DNA of 64,000 nucleotides from Yoonia sp. GPGPB17 (lineage in GTDB: Bacteria > Pseudomonadota > Alphaproteobacteria > Rhodobacterales > Rhodobacteraceae): positions 558,001 through 622,000 of the forward strand of contig NZ_JATACI010000002.1 of assembly GCF_037892195.1 (NCBI RefSeq), in the 5' to 3' direction. Below, in pieces: positions 27,686-38,863 of this stretch. The stretch's first letter is position 1. Each line of letters starts with the position of its first letter. The notes beneath the pieces are model-generated. The model saw nothing but the letters and a program-made list of their open reading frames with translations. It was not told where the DNA came from and ran no database searches. A program made the position numbers and the translations under genes.

Positions 27686-28593
27686 TTAGCCATCAGCCGT
27701 TTCCCGCATCTTGCGGCGGTGTGCAAAGATTTCGTCCTGCACAAAATCACGAAAAGCCGCGATCCGTTTGGATTGACGCAATTCCTCGGGGTAGGCGAGG
27801 AAGACAGGGACTTCGCCGCTTTCGAGGTCTGGCAGAACGCGCACCAGATCGGGGAAGTCCTCTGTCACGTAGTCGGGCAGCACGCCAATGCCGATGTTAT
27901 GCAGTACCCCTTGCAATACCCCAAAGTAGTTATTGACGGTGAATGTGTTCGGAATATCAGCGGTCATCAGGTGCTGCAGCAATGTCGCCCCGGCGGCCAC
28001 TTGAATGGAATTCAGGCTTTGGCCAATCAGGCGGTGTTTGGACATATCCGAGAGTTCGACAGGTGTCCCGTTCTCTTCCAGATAGGATTGTGTTGCAAAA
28101 AGCCGCATGCGGACGGACATCAGCCGCTTGCGGATCAGGTCAGCTTGCGAGGGTTCTTTCATGCGGATGGCCACATCGGCCTCGCGCATCGGCAGATCCA
28201 GGACGCGCTCTTCCAACATCAGGTCAATTTTCAAGTCGGGGTAGAGTTCGTAAAGCTTGGGCAGCCGTGGGGCCAGCCAAAGCGTGCCGAAGCCGGTCGT
28301 CGTCGTGACCCGCAATTCGCCAAAGACTTCTTCCTCACTGTCGCGGATGCGGGCGGACGCGGCCTCTAGCCTTTTGTTCATGGATTTGGTGGCGTCAAAA
28401 AGCAGCTCACCCTGTTCGGTCAGGATCAGTCCGCGCGCGTGGCGGTGAAAAAGTGTGGTGTTCAGTGATTCTTCCAGCGCCCGAATTTGCTTAGGCTGAC
28501 GGCCGATTGCGACAGATGCAGCGTATCGCCCGCGTGGGTCAGTGATCCTGCGTCAGCGACCGCGTGAAATATTCTTAGCTTGTCCCAGTCCAT
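27686..28593 (-). CDS. LysR-family transcriptional regulator (frameshifted)
   Basis: About 301 residues after correction. The N-terminal helix-turn-helix starts at the ATG at 28593 (DWDKLRIFHAVADAGSLTHAG...LHLSQSAVS) and then the frame changes at plus-strand 28489-28496 (GCTTAGGC); homology resumes as QIRALEESLNTTLFHR in the frame that carries the effector-binding domain (VTTTTGFGTLWLAPRLPKLYELYPDL). Removing 2 bases restores a standard AVS-x-QIR helix. Probably a sequence error. It is divergent from the indolepyruvate oxidoreductase gene, which it may regulate (inference). Confidence 0.85.
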
Positions 28594-28751
28594 ATCGCCC
28601 CGCCACCACTCTTGTTATCGCTATCTTTGGCAGAACATTACGCGCAGACGGTGTTCCGATGCAAACACACATCGGATTAATTTTCCTCTTTGTAGGTCAG
28701 TCTTTTTGACCTATAGTTTGGACAGGAAATTGAAGCGCGGGGAGGTGCGAA

Positions 28752-31700
28752 ATGACCCATCAAGATGTGTCCCTAAATGACCGGTACGACCTGAACAAAC
28801 ATCAGATTTTGCTGAATGGGACACAGGCGCTGGTGCGGTTGATGCTGATGCAGCGGGCGCGCGACGCGAAAGCTGGACTGAACACAGCGGGTTATGTCAC
28901 CGGTTATCGTGGATCGCCGCTTGGTGCGGTTGATATGCAGATGACGCGCGCCAAAGACGTGCTGGAGCCTGCGCAGATTACATTCCAACCAGGATTGAAC
29001 GAAGACTTAGCCGCGACCGCCCTTTGGGGCAGCCAGCAGGCTGAACTGCGAGGTGAAGGCAAGCACGACGGGGTGTTCGGTCTGTGGTATGGCAAAGGCC
29101 CCGGTGTGGACCGTTCCGGCGACGTGATGCGCCATGCCAATATGGCGGGAACGTCGCCCAGTGGCGGGGTGATCATGGCGATGGGCGATGATCACACAGG
29201 CGAAAGCTCGACCACTTTGCATCAGTCCGACTGGGCGATGATCGACGCCTATATGCCGATCGTATCGCCTGCGGGTGTTCAGGAAATCCTCGATTACGGC
29301 CTTTATGCATGGGAGCTGTCGCGCTTTGCGGGCGTCTGGGTTGGCCTGAAGACCATGAAAGACACGATTGAGGTCACGTCTGTTGTCGATGGTGACCCGG
29401 ATCGCGTGTCCTTTATACGCCCTGATTTTCCAATGCCCGAGGATGGCTTGAACATCCGACTGGTCGATACGCCGCAGCTGCAAGAAGCGCGGATGATCGA
29501 CCACAAACGCTTTGCGGCCGAGGCATTCAGCCGCGCGAACAAGATGGACCAGCGCAAATGGGGCAAGCCGGGGGCAAAGATTGGTTTTGTTGCCGCTGGT
29601 AAGAACTGGCTCGATTTGCAGCATGCACTGTCGCTGTTGAACATTGATGAGGCCGAGGCTGAGCGGTTGGGGATCACCACCTATAAGGTTGGTCAGGTTT
29701 GGCCGCTGGATATGATGTCGTTCCATGAATGGGCCGAGGGGCTGGACTTGATCGTCGTGGTTGAGGAAAAGCGCAAGCTGATCGAGGTGCAGGTTAAAGA
29801 AGCGATCTTTGATGACCGCCGGGGCCGCCGCGTTTACGGTTGGCACAAAGGCGACGAGCACTCCGAAGGGCGCCGTGAAGAGGTGTTTCAAACCAAGGCG
29901 GATATCAATCCGATTGTCGTGGCCGAGAAACTGGGCGGCATTCTTGTGGAAGAGGGCTGCGGCTCTGCGCGGGTAACAGCGGGCCTGCTGGCCTTGTCAG
30001 AAGCGCGCCGCGCCGACAATGCACCCGAGATTGCGCAGCGATTGCCGTATTTCTGTTCGGGTTGCCCCCATAACTCTTCGACGAAAGTACCGGAAGGATC
30101 GCGGGCCTACGCTGGTATTGGATGCCATTACATGGTGCAGTGGATGGACCGCGACACCGTCGGCTTTACACAGATGGGCGGCGAAGGGGCCAATTGGGTC
30201 GGTGAAGCGCCGTTTTCGACACGGGATCATGTGTTCCAGAACCTTGGCGACGGCACATACAACCACTCCGGTGTACAGGCCATTCGCTTTGCAATGATGG
30301 CCGGGACGAACATCACGTACAAAATCCTCTATAACGACGCGGTTGCGATGACCGGCGGCCAAGGCAACGACGGTGGGCTGACGGCTGATCAGATCTGCCG
30401 CGAAGTTCAGGCCATGGGCGTGCGCAATATCGCACTGGTCTATGATGAGAAGGAAGATGTCGATCTCGGCCTTTTCCCCAAAGGACTCGATGTGCACGAA
30501 CGCGTCGACATGCCTGCGGTGCAAGAGAAATTCAGCAATTACAAAGGCGTGTCTGTCATTGTCTACGTGCAGACCTGTGCTGCCGAAAAGCGCCGTCGCC
30601 GCAAACGTGGCCAATTTCCTGACCCGGACAAGCGCGTCTTTATCAACACTGACATCTGCGAAGGCTGTGGCGATTGCGGGGTACAATCGAACTGTGTGTC
30701 CATTGTGCCGGTTGAAACGGAACTGGGCCGCAAGCGCGCGATTGATCAATCGTCTTGCAACAAGGATTTTTCCTGTGTGAAAGGGTTCTGCCCGTCGTTC
30801 GTCACCATCGAAGGTGCGCAGATTCGAAAAGAGGCAACGGCAGAGGTGGAGCTGCCTGATCTGCCTGATCCAGAACTGCCCGCCATTGACGGGACCCATA
30901 ACGTAGTGATCACCGGCGTCGGCGGGACGGGTGTCGTGACCATTGGCGCGGTGTTGGCCATGGCCGCCCATATCGACGGCAAAGGCGCCGGTATGATGGA
31001 GATGGCGGGGCTGGCCCAAAAGGGTGGGGCGGTGCATATCCATTGCCGTATCGGTGAAAAGCCCATCGATATCAGTGCAATCCGTGTTGCCACAGGTGAA
31101 TGCGATGCCTTGATTGGTGGCGATCTGGTGGTGTCTGCCGGGGCCAAAACGATTGGTTTGATGAAAACCGGGCGCACCAAAGGTGTGGTGAACAGTCACG
31201 AAATCATCACCGGCGATTTCACCCGTGACACCGAGTTTCGTTTGCCATCCGATGAATTGAAAATCTCACTCGAGGCGCGGTTGTCGGATGCACTGACGAT
31301 GTTTGATGCCTCTGATCTGGCCAAGGCGCTCTTGGGCGACAGCATCTATTCCAATATGATGGTCTTTGGCGCGACATGGCAAATGGGCGCAATTCCAGTC
31401 AGTTATGAGGCGATCTTACAAGCGATTGAGTTGAACGGTGCCGCTGTGAACCGCAACATACGCGCGTTTGAACTGGGCCGTTGGGCCTATCTATATCCGC
31501 AGGATGCCGCTGCTTTGCTCACGCCCAATGTGGCGGCGTTGCCGAAGTCACTTGACGAAAAAATCGCGTTTCGCGAAGCGCATCTGATCGACTATCAAGG
31601 CAAGCGATTGGCGCGGCGCTACCGCAAATTCGTAGATCAGGTACAGGATACGCCGCTGCGTGAAGCGATTGCCTTGGGCTACCATAAGTTGCTTGCTTAC

Positions 31701-32167
31701 AAAGATGAGTACGAAGTCGCGCGCTTATTGACCAAGACGCAAGAGAAGGCCGCGTCAGAATTCGATGGTGATTTGAAGCTGACCTATCATCTGGCCCCGC
31801 CCATGCTGACCAAGACTGGCTCAGACGGACGGCCCGCCAAGAAAGAATATGGTGCGGGCATGGCGTGGGCGTTTCCCAAACTGGCCAAGTTGAAATGGCT
31901 GCGCGGCACCCCATTTGACCCGTTTGGTCGCACCGCTGAGCGCCGGATGGAGCGCGCCCTTATCAAGGAGTATGAGGACGATATGGCGGAAGTTTTGCGT
32001 ATCCTGCGCCCCGATACCCGCGATGCGGCGATTGCTTTGGCAGCCTTACCACGTGAGATACGCGGTTTCGGCCCCGTGAAAGAGGCAAATGCGCGCAAAG
32101 CTGCTAAGCGGCGCGAGGAGCTTTGGCGACCTTGCGTGCAGCGCCGATGCAACAGGCGGCAGAGTAA
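28752..32167 (+). CDS. Indolepyruvate ferredoxin oxidoreductase, fused subunits (3' frameshift)
   Basis: Decarboxylates aryl (and possibly branched-chain) 2-oxoacids to acyl-CoA with ferredoxin as acceptor. About 1138 residues in the fused alphaproteobacterial form: N-terminal pyruvate-oxidoreductase domain (TGYRGSPLGAVDMQM), TPP domain (CSGCPHNSSTKVPEGS, then NDAVAMTGGQGNDGG), a cysteine-rich Fe-S region (CEGCGDCGVQSNC...CNKDFSC) and a C-terminal gamma-type domain (ITGVGGTGVVTIG). One T appears lost at 32122-32124: the expected end ...EELLATLRAAPMQQAAE closes at TAA 32165-32167, whereas the uncorrected frame runs to 32183 with an unrelated tail. GGGAGG precedes the ATG. Confidence 0.92.
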
Positions 32168-32239
32168 CAACAGATTGTCATAGGATTGTCGCCTGAGCGT
32201 GATATGCAACTGGTACTTTTGCCAATGTAAGAACTGCAT

Positions 32240-33148
32240 ATGACAGCACCCGAACGCCAAGCGGCCCGCGATATCACCTATGCCTCATCTGCTAAGCGGC
32301 GCAGCGGGCGCGCCGTAATCCGTGTGTTGGAGAACGCCACTGGGCGTTTGCGCCTGATCCGAAAGGCCCGTGGCTATGGCGCGGAAGTCGCTGCAGGTGC
32401 GGATTTTTGGCAGGTGATGTCAGCGCGCTACGGTGTCAGCCTCAATGTGGTGACCGGCTCGCTAGACAATATCCCGACCGAGGGGTCACTGATTGTGGTC
32501 TCAAACCACCCTTATGGCATTCTGGACGGTTTGATGATGGGGCGCATTCTGTCCGAACGTCGTCAGGGCGATTTCCGTGTCCTTGCACATCGCATCTTCC
32601 GCCGTGCTGCGGATTTAGAGCAGATCATATTGCCGATCTCTTTTGACGAAACGAAAGAAGCCGCCAAGTTGAATCTTGAGACCCGCAGCAAAGCGGTTGA
32701 GTACCTCAAATCCGGCGGTGCAATCGGCATTTTTCCCGGTGGCACCGTGTCGACCTCGGCGACACCTTTCTCCAAGCCGATGGACCCAAGCTGGCGTACG
32801 TTTACAGCCAAGATGATCGCAAAATCCGGCGCAACCGTTGTCCCTGTTTTCTTTGAGGGCCACAACAGCCGCCTGTTCCAGCTGGCCAGCCATTTGCACA
32901 GCACATTGCGCACTGGCATGTTCATTCGCGAGTTCAAGTCTAAGATCAACAAACCCGTTCGCGTTGTCATCGGCGAACCCATACCCGCCGACATGCTCGC
33001 CCAATTCAAAAAAGACCCCAAGGGGTGCATGGATTTCCTGCGAAAAGCCACGTATGAGTTGAGCCCAAGCCCGGTGGATCCAACTCACCTGGGTCATGAG
33101 TTTGAAGAGAAGTACAAGGCACGCAATGGCAGTGGGCATATTCGATAG
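32240..33148 (+). CDS. Lysophospholipid acyltransferase family protein
   Basis: A 302-residue PlsC-type acyltransferase. The catalytic histidine motif is [14 protein letters not shown] (near residue 88), followed by FPGGTVS and [14 protein letters not shown], a set found in the branch that includes ornithine-lipid and haemolysin-like acyltransferases. There is no transmembrane helix, so it is probably membrane-associated at the inner leaflet. It overlaps murI by 23 bases. The acceptor lipid cannot be assigned. Confidence 0.82.
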   Translation: MTAPERQAARDITYASSAKRRSGRAVIRVLENATGRLRLIRKARGYGAEVAAGADFWQVMSARYGVSLNVVTGSLDNIPTEGSLIVVSNHPYGILDGLMMGRILSERRQGDFRVLAHRIFRRAADLEQIILPISFDETKEAAKLNLETRSKAVEYLKSGGAIGIFPGGTVSTSATPFSKPMDPSWRTFTAKMIAKSGATVVPVFFEGHNSRLFQLASHLHSTLRTGMFIREFKSKINKPVRVVIGEPIPADMLAQFKKDPKGCMDFLRKATYELSPSPVDPTHLGHEFEEKYKARNGSGHIR

Positions 33149-33938
33149 TGGGCTAGGCGGCCTTACGGTGCTGGACGCCGTAGCGAAACGCTTGCCTGAT
33201 CTGCCACTGGTCTACATGGGCGATAGCGCGCATGCGCCTTATGGTGTGCGGGACTCTGACGATATCTACGATCTAACCACGAAAGCCACGCAGCGCCTGT
33301 TTGACGCGGGCTGTGATCTGGTGATCCTAGCCTGCAACACCGCCTCTGCCGCGGCCCTGCGCCGCATGCAGGAAGGTTGGGTGCCCGAGGGCAAGCGCGT
33401 CTTGGGGGTGTTTGTGCCACTGATTGAAGCACTGACAGAGCGGCAATGGGGCGACAACTCCCCGCCGCGCGAGGTGGATGTGAAGCACGTGGCACTGTTT
33501 GCAACGCCCGCAACTGTATCGAGCCGGGCGTTTCAGCGCGAACTGGCGTTTCGCGCGATTGGCGTGGATGTAGAGGCGCAGGCCTGCGGCGGTGTTGTGG
33601 ATGCCATCGAAGAGGGCGATATGATTTTGGCCGAGGCATTGGTGAATAGCCATGTGGACGCGCTTAAGCGCAAGATGCCAGAACCGGATGCGGCTGTTCT
33701 GGGGTGCACACATTATCCGTTGATGGCGCAGGAATTTCAGAAATCGCTTGGCCCCGATGTGAAAGTGTTTAGCCAGGCTGAATTGGTGGCAGAAAGCCTT
33801 GCCGATTATCTGGATCGGCGGCCTGAAATGGTCGGGCCGGGAACCGATTCTGCGTTCCTCACAACTGGTGATCCGGCTCAAGTATCCAGTCGTGCGACCC
33901 AGTTTTTGCGACGACAAATCACCTTTGACGCCGCCTGA
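33126..33938 (+). CDS. murI: Glutamate racemase
   Basis: Makes D-glutamate for peptidoglycan. 270 residues. N-terminal [16 protein letters not shown], the first catalytic cysteine in [11 protein letters not shown], the second in LGCTHYPLM. The start at 33126 is inferred from the family N-terminus and an AAGG site; it lies inside the 3' end of the acyltransferase gene. argC follows after 36 bases. Confidence 0.94.
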   Translation: MAVGIFDSGLGGLTVLDAVAKRLPDLPLVYMGDSAHAPYGVRDSDDIYDLTTKATQRLFDAGCDLVILACNTASAAALRRMQEGWVPEGKRVLGVFVPLIEALTERQWGDNSPPREVDVKHVALFATPATVSSRAFQRELAFRAIGVDVEAQACGGVVDAIEEGDMILAEALVNSHVDALKRKMPEPDAAVLGCTHYPLMAQEFQKSLGPDVKVFSQAELVAESLADYLDRRPEMVGPGTDSAFLTTGDPAQVSSRATQFLRRQITFDAA

Positions 33939-33974
33939 ACCCATTTACGACCATTCATCCCAAGGGATAATCCA

Positions 33975-35003
33975 ATGACCTATAACGTCGCCATTCTTGG
34001 CGCTTCTGGTTACACCGGTGCCGAACTCGTGCGCCTGATCGCAACACACCCCAGCCTGCAAATTGTGGGCCTGTCGGGGAATTCCAAGGCCGGTATGGCC
34101 ATGGCCGATGTGTTCCCACATCTGCGCCATCTCGACCTGCCCGCGCTGACAACAATTGAAGAGATGGACCTGACAGATGTCGATCTGGTGTTTTGCGCCT
34201 TGCCGCATGCCACATCGCAGGCGGTCATTTCGAAACTGCCGCAGAACCTGAAGATCATCGACCTTTCTGCCGACTTCCGGCTGCGTGACCCGGCCGATTA
34301 TGAAAAATGGTACGGCAAAGGCCATGCCGCGACCGAGATGCAGGGTGAGGCCGTCTATGGCCTAACCGAGTTTTATCGCGACCAAATCAAGGGTGCGCGT
34401 TTGGTCGCCGGTACGGGTTGCAACGCGGCCACGGGCCAATATGCACTGCGTCCATTGATTGAATCGGGTGTTATTGATCTCGATCAGATCATCATCGACC
34501 TAAAAGCGGCAGTATCAGGCGCAGGACGCAGCCTGAAGGAGAACCTGTTGCACGCAGAGCTGTCAGAAGGGGCCCAGGGCTATGCCGTTGGCGGCACCCA
34601 TCGGCATCTTGGTGAGTTTGATCAGGAATTCTCGGCCATCGCCGGGCGCCCGGTTCACGTGCAGTTTACCCCGCATTTGATCCCGGCCAACCGCGGCATT
34701 TTGGCCACCACCTATGTGCAGGGCGATCCGGAGACTATATATGATATGCTGGCTGCAGCTTATGCGGATGAGCCGTTTATTGAGGTACTGCCGATGGGAC
34801 AAACGCCGTCGATGAAACATGTAAGGGCGTCGAATTTTTGTCATATCGGCGTGGTCGCCGACCGCGTGCCGGGGCGGGCGATTGTGATCGCTGCTTTGGA
34901 TAACCTGACGAAAGGGTCTTCGGGCCAGGCGTTGCAGAATGCCAACCTGATGCTGGGCCTGCCAGAGACGGAGGGCCTGATGCTGGCCCCTGTGTTCCCA
35001 TGA
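33975..35003 (+). CDS. argC: N-acetyl-gamma-glutamyl-phosphate reductase
   Basis: Third step of arginine synthesis. 342 residues. NADP-binding [15 protein letters not shown] at the N-terminus and the catalytic cysteine in [24 protein letters not shown]-like substrate residues appear in [17 protein letters not shown]. Its stop overlaps the ccmE start by 4 bases (ATGA), so arginine synthesis and cytochrome maturation genes share a transcript. Confidence 0.96.
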   Translation: MTYNVAILGASGYTGAELVRLIATHPSLQIVGLSGNSKAGMAMADVFPHLRHLDLPALTTIEEMDLTDVDLVFCALPHATSQAVISKLPQNLKIIDLSADFRLRDPADYEKWYGKGHAATEMQGEAVYGLTEFYRDQIKGARLVAGTGCNAATGQYALRPLIESGVIDLDQIIIDLKAAVSGAGRSLKENLLHAELSEGAQGYAVGGTHRHLGEFDQEFSAIAGRPVHVQFTPHLIPANRGILATTYVQGDPETIYDMLAAAYADEPFIEVLPMGQTPSMKHVRASNFCHIGVVADRVPGRAIVIAALDNLTKGSSGQALQNANLMLGLPETEGLMLAPVFP

Positions 35004-35470
35004 GCGGGGGCCTCAAAAGCCTCAAAAAGCGCCGCCGTGTTCAGGTGATGTCCATGGCGGGGGTCAGCATTGCGCTGGTCCTCGTGCTGCTATGGTTCTT
35101 GCCAGATGACAGCTTCCAATTCTTCCGTTCTCCTTCGGAAGTGGCAGAAGCACCGCCACCACCAAATGAGCGGTTCCGCATCGGCGGATTAGTCGCCGAA
35201 GGGTCGATCGTGCGCGGTCAGGGTGAGCAGGTCAGCTTTTCTGTGACCGATGGTGGCGCGGTTGTGCCGGTTGTTTATACAGGCATCCTGCCGGACCTGT
35301 TTGAGGAAGGTCAGGGCATGGTGGCGCAGGGAAATTACATCAACGGTCGCTTTGAAGCTGTTGAAATTCTTGCGAAACATGATGAGACGTATATGCCGTC
35401 TGAGGTGATTGATGCCTTGAATGAGCAGGGTACCTATGTGGACCCGGACGGTACTGTCGTCACACATTAA
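35000..35470 (+). CDS. ccmE: Cytochrome c maturation protein CcmE
   Basis: Periplasmic haem chaperone, 156 residues. N-terminal basic segment and one transmembrane helix (about residues 16-32), then an OB-fold domain ([12 protein letters not shown]...[11 protein letters not shown]). The covalent haem ligand is the histidine of [10 protein letters not shown]. ccmF and ccmH lie 1.4 kb downstream, separated by a lysis cassette; ccmABCD are not in the window. Confidence 0.96.
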   Translation: MSGGLKSLKKRRRVQVMSMAGVSIALVLVLLWFLPDDSFQFFRSPSEVAEAPPPPNERFRIGGLVAEGSIVRGQGEQVSFSVTDGGAVVPVVYTGILPDLFEEGQGMVAQGNYINGRFEAVEILAKHDETYMPSEVIDALNEQGTYVDPDGTVVTH

Positions 35471-35515
35471 CCAATAGATCGCAGTCTTTGTCCCGACCTT
35501 ATGGAAGGGGCCAAG

Positions 35516-36127
35516 ATGCAGAACGTTACCCAAATTGCCAAAGAGATTGTTGCCCGTGAGGGTGGCTATGTGAATGACCCCGATGATCCCGGCGGGGCGA
35601 CAAACTATGGCGTGACAATCCATACGATGCGCCGGTTGGGCCTTGATCTGACCAAGGATGGGCAGGTCGACAGTGATGACGTCCGGGTTCTGACGCGGGC
35701 GCATGCGGTGTCGATCTTTGTTGAACACTATTTTCGCGGGCCGCGGATTGACCGGCTGCCTGCGCCGTTGCACGCCAGCGTTTTTGACATGTATGTCAAT
35801 GCCGGGGCCAATGCGGTGAAGATCTTGCAACGGCTGCTGGTCGAGATGCGGATTGACGTCACCGTTGATGGGGTGATTGGCCCGCGCACCATCGCTGCAA
35901 CCAGACAGGCGATGGCGGCGGCACCGGATCATTTGGTGGATGCTTATGGGATCGCGCGCCGCAACTACTACTATGACCTCGCGGATCGCCGCCCCGCCAG
36001 CCGCAAATATGCCCGCAGGCGTGATGGTGGGAAAGGCGGATGGATCAAGAGGGCGGAAGAATTCATCTCGGATCGCTATCATCTGACCGCGGCGCAACAC
36101 AAAGCACGGGTGGCACAATGGGTTTGA
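35516..36127 (+). CDS. GH108 lysozyme, gene-transfer-agent type endolysin
   Basis: A 203-residue N-acetylmuramidase of glycoside hydrolase family 108. The catalytic region is REGGYVNDPDDPGGATNYGVT near residue 15, whose glutamate is the catalytic acid. The C-terminal part (VDGVIGPRTIAATRQAM) is a peptidoglycan-binding module. No signal peptide, as expected when a holin releases it. The ATG at 35516 is preferred over 35501 for its AAGGGG site. It overlaps the holin gene by 10 bases. In Rhodobacterales this pair lyses cells to release gene transfer agent particles (family knowledge). Confidence 0.85.
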   Translation: MQNVTQIAKEIVAREGGYVNDPDDPGGATNYGVTIHTMRRLGLDLTKDGQVDSDDVRVLTRAHAVSIFVEHYFRGPRIDRLPAPLHASVFDMYVNAGANAVKILQRLLVEMRIDVTVDGVIGPRTIAATRQAMAAAPDHLVDAYGIARRNYYYDLADRRPASRKYARRRDGGKGGWIKRAEEFISDRYHLTAAQHKARVAQWV

Positions 36128-36618
36128 TATCTGGGATCATGACGTTCCTGTTTGGGGACGGGCGCAATGTAGTGGCCGAAACGGCCGAGGTGTTTCGCGA
36201 GAATGCAGAGAATGGCGCGGTGCGTGCCGCATCTGCGCGATCAGATAGCCTTGCACAGTTTGCGGCAGAATTTGTGCATCCCCGTCGCGGTGTGTTCGAC
36301 CGGATTGTTGATGGTTTGAACCGGCTGCCGCGTCCCGCCTTGGCGCTTGGCACAATCTGGCTTTTCATCATGGCAATGCAGCAGCCCGAGCAATTTAGTA
36401 AGGGCATGCAAGGGCTGGCCATTGTGCCGGAACCGCTGTGGTGGCTGATGGGGGCGATTGTGAGCTTTTATTTCGGCGCGCGCCACCAGGTGAAATCACA
36501 GGAATTTCAGCGCGCTATCGCATTGAGTTTGGCTGCAGGTCAGGTCACGGCGCCACAGCCTCAACCGTCATCTACAAATCCCGCGCTTCAGGACTGGCAG
36601 GCCAGCCGTGCAGAGTGA
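36118..36618 (+). CDS. Three-helix holin, GTA release type
   Basis: A 166-residue membrane protein similar to the GTA_holin_3TM family. Hydrophobic segments are at about residues 70-86 and 100-122, with ARHQVKSQEFQRAI after them; the charged N-terminus precedes. The ATG at 36118 begins MGLISGIMTFLFGDG, the family-type start; the frame is open further upstream but that part is antisense-like. Overlaps with the lysozyme gene upstream and the small protein gene downstream make a compact lysis cassette. Confidence 0.82.
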   Translation: MGLISGIMTFLFGDGRNVVAETAEVFRENAENGAVRAASARSDSLAQFAAEFVHPRRGVFDRIVDGLNRLPRPALALGTIWLFIMAMQQPEQFSKGMQGLAIVPEPLWWLMGAIVSFYFGARHQVKSQEFQRAIALSLAAGQVTAPQPQPSSTNPALQDWQASRAE

Positions 36619-36811
36619 AGGCGCCGGGCAACTTGAGCGCCGCATCATCGCGTTGGAGATGCGTAATGCCGTGGACGATGTCCATCGCGCGAATGTTGCC
36701 AATCGGTTAAGCGCGATTGAGGATACCTTGAAGTGGCTGGTGCGCTTGGTCATCGGCGGGCTTCTGATGGCCGGTGTCACCTACGCGATGCAGGGCGGAT
36801 TGGCCATCTGA
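36608..36811 (+). CDS. Small XhlA-like membrane protein of the lysis cassette
   Basis: A 67-residue protein: an N-terminal charged helix (LERRIIALEMRNAVDDVHRANVA...) then one transmembrane helix near residues 44-62. This is the layout of haemolysin XhlA-like holin partners. The start is GTG at 36608, inside the end of the holin gene. Role as a holin accessory is inferred from context. Confidence 0.65.
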   Translation: MQSEGAGQLERRIIALEMRNAVDDVHRANVANRLSAIEDTLKWLVRLVIGGLLMAGVTYAMQGGLAI

Positions 36812-36886
36812 GGGTGCGCCAAAATGTACCGCAGATGTGAGCGGTCTGGTGTGTCGTCCGGTTTCTGAATGGGGTATGTGTTCCTC

Positions 36887-38863
36887 ATGTTGATAGAACT
36901 CGGACACTTCGCTTTGATTCTGGCTTTTGGTATCGCCATTATCCAGATGATCGTGCCAATGGTCGGCGCGCATCGTGGCAACGCCGGTTGGATGGCCTTG
37001 GCCGAACCGGCTGCGACGGTGCAGTTTCTGCTAACCGCCTTTTCATTTGCCGTGCTGACATGGGCGTTTCTGACGTCTGATTTTTCATTGCAGCTCGTCT
37101 ACCTCAACTCCCATACGGACAAGCCAATGATCTACAAGATCACGGGTGTCTGGGGGAACCACGAAGGGTCGATGCTGCTCTGGATGGTGATCCTGACGCT
37201 CTTTGGGGCCTGTGCCGCATGGTTCGGCGATGGTCTGCCAGCGCGCTTGCGGGCAAGGGTGCTGTCGGTGCAGGCATCCATTGCGGTGGCGTTCTTTGCT
37301 TTTGTGCTGTTCACATCCAACCCTTTCCTGCGCCTTGAAGTGCCACCACTCAATGGCCGCGACCTCAACCCGCTGCTGCAAGACCCCGGCTTAGCCTTCC
37401 ACCCACCGTTCCTCTACCTTGGATATGTGGGTCTGAGTATGTCCTTCTCCTTCGCCATTGCTGCCCTGATTGAGGGTCGCGTGGATGCCGCATGGGGCCG
37501 TTGGGTCCGTCCTTGGACACTGGCCGCCTGGATGTTCCTGACGGTCGGTATCGCACTTGGCTCCTGGTGGGCCTACTACGAATTGGGTTGGGGTGGCTTC
37601 TGGTTCTGGGACCCGGTCGAGAACGCGTCCTTTATGCCTTGGCTGATTGCGGCGGCCCTGCTTCATTCGGCCATTGTGGTTGAAAAGCGCGAGGCGCTGA
37701 AAAGCTGGACCATTCTGCTGGCGATCATGGCGTTTGGGTTCTCGCTTCTGGGTGCCTTCATCGTGCGCTCAGGTGTGCTGACGTCGGTGCACGCCTTTGC
37801 CAATGACCCTGAGAGAGGCATGCTGATCCTGATCATCCTCGCGATTTTCCTTGGTGGTGCACTAACGCTTTTCGCATTGCGCGCAGGGTCCATGGAATCC
37901 AAGGGCGTGTTTTCAACTGTCAGTCGCGAAAGCGCGCTGATTCTGAACAATATCCTATTGTCGGTCAGTTGTTTTGTTGTCTTCATCGGCACCATCTGGC
38001 CACTGGTGTCCGAGTTGCTGTTTGACCGGACCGTGTCAGTGGGGCCGCCGTTCTTTGATGCAGCCTTTACGCCTTTCATGGTGGCCTTGGCGATTGCCTT
38101 GCCGCTGGGATCCATCCTTGCTTGGAAGCGGGGCACGCTGGGCCGGGCTTCTAAATCCCTTTGGGGCTGGCTTGTGCTCGCCATCGTGATGGCTGGACTT
38201 GCCTACGCCATCCAAAGCGGCAACTCGGCGCTTGGCCCCATCGGTGTGGCCTTGGGCGTCTGGGTGGTTGGCGGTGCCATCGCGGATCTGTGGATGCGTA
38301 GCGGGCGTGACAGCTTAGCGGATCGTCTGCGCCGGATGACGCGCCTGCCCCGCGCAGACTGGGGTAAGGCCACCGCGCATATCGGGATGGGTGTGACGAT
38401 CTTTGGGATCGCGGCCATGCTGGCGTGGGAGAAGGAAGACATCCGTGTCGCCCAGATTGGTGATGCGTGGACCGTCGGGCAGTTTGAATTCCGGCTTGAT
38501 GGGGTGAACCAGCTTGAAGGGCCGAACTATATCACGACGATGGCCGATATCTCGGTCTGGCGGGGTGACCGGCAGGTCGGTGATCTACACCCCGAAAAAC
38601 GGTTCTATCCGGTGGCAAATATGCCCACGACAGAGGCCGCCATTATCAATGGTGTGATCCGCGACATCTATGTCGTGGTCGGTGATCCGCAGGAAAACGG
38701 CGGCTGGGCTGTTCGTATCTATCTCAAGCCGTTTGCCAACTGGATTTGGGGCGGCGCGATCCTCATGGCGCTCGGGGGCTGTTTCTCACTCTCTGACCGT
38801 CGTTTGCGGATCGGTGCGGCTTCGGCCAAGAAAACAACACCAAAGGCGGTGCCAGCGGAATGA
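36887..38863 (+). CDS. ccmF: Haem lyase CcmF
   Basis: Polytopic component of the cytochrome c haem lyase, 658 residues. The WWD domain (WAYYELGWGGFWFWDPVENASFMPW) is near residue 230, with many transmembrane helices and conserved haem-ligand histidines (HPPFLYLGYVG, VHAFAND). The ATG at 36887 gives the family start MLIELGHFALIL; an ATG at 36869 is six codons earlier. The stop overlaps ccmH by 4 bases. Confidence 0.95.
   Translation: MLIELGHFALILAFGIAIIQMIVPMVGAHRGNAGWMALAEPAATVQFLLTAFSFAVLTWAFLTSDFSLQLVYLNSHTDKPMIYKITGVWGNHEGSMLLWMVILTLFGACAAWFGDGLPARLRARVLSVQASIAVAFFAFVLFTSNPFLRLEVPPLNGRDLNPLLQDPGLAFHPPFLYLGYVGLSMSFSFAIAALIEGRVDAAWGRWVRPWTLAAWMFLTVGIALGSWWAYYELGWGGFWFWDPVENASFMPWLIAAALLHSAIVVEKREALKSWTILLAIMAFGFSLLGAFIVRSGVLTSVHAFANDPERGMLILIILAIFLGGALTLFALRAGSMESKGVFSTVSRESALILNNILLSVSCFVVFIGTIWPLVSELLFDRTVSVGPPFFDAAFTPFMVALAIALPLGSILAWKRGTLGRASKSLWGWLVLAIVMAGLAYAIQSGNSALGPIGVALGVWVVGGAIADLWMRSGRDSLADRLRRMTRLPRADWGKATAHIGMGVTIFGIAAMLAWEKEDIRVAQIGDAWTVGQFEFRLDGVNQLEGPNYITTMADISVWRGDRQVGDLHPEKRFYPVANMPTTEAAIINGVIRDIYVVVGDPQENGGWAVRIYLKPFANWIWGGAILMALGGCFSLSDRRLRIGAASAKKTTPKAVPAE

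Noticed and set aside
29997..31199. A 400-codon open frame on the minus strand
   Set aside because: It lies wholly antisense to the indolepyruvate oxidoreductase gene, has no family features and reflects high GC codon bias; many other long frames in the window are of this kind.
32280..32300. GCTAAGC inside the acyltransferase and at the end of the indolepyruvate oxidoreductase gene as further motif errors
   Set aside because: Both copies are read in frame as Ala-Lys codons within sensible protein sequence, so they are genuine.
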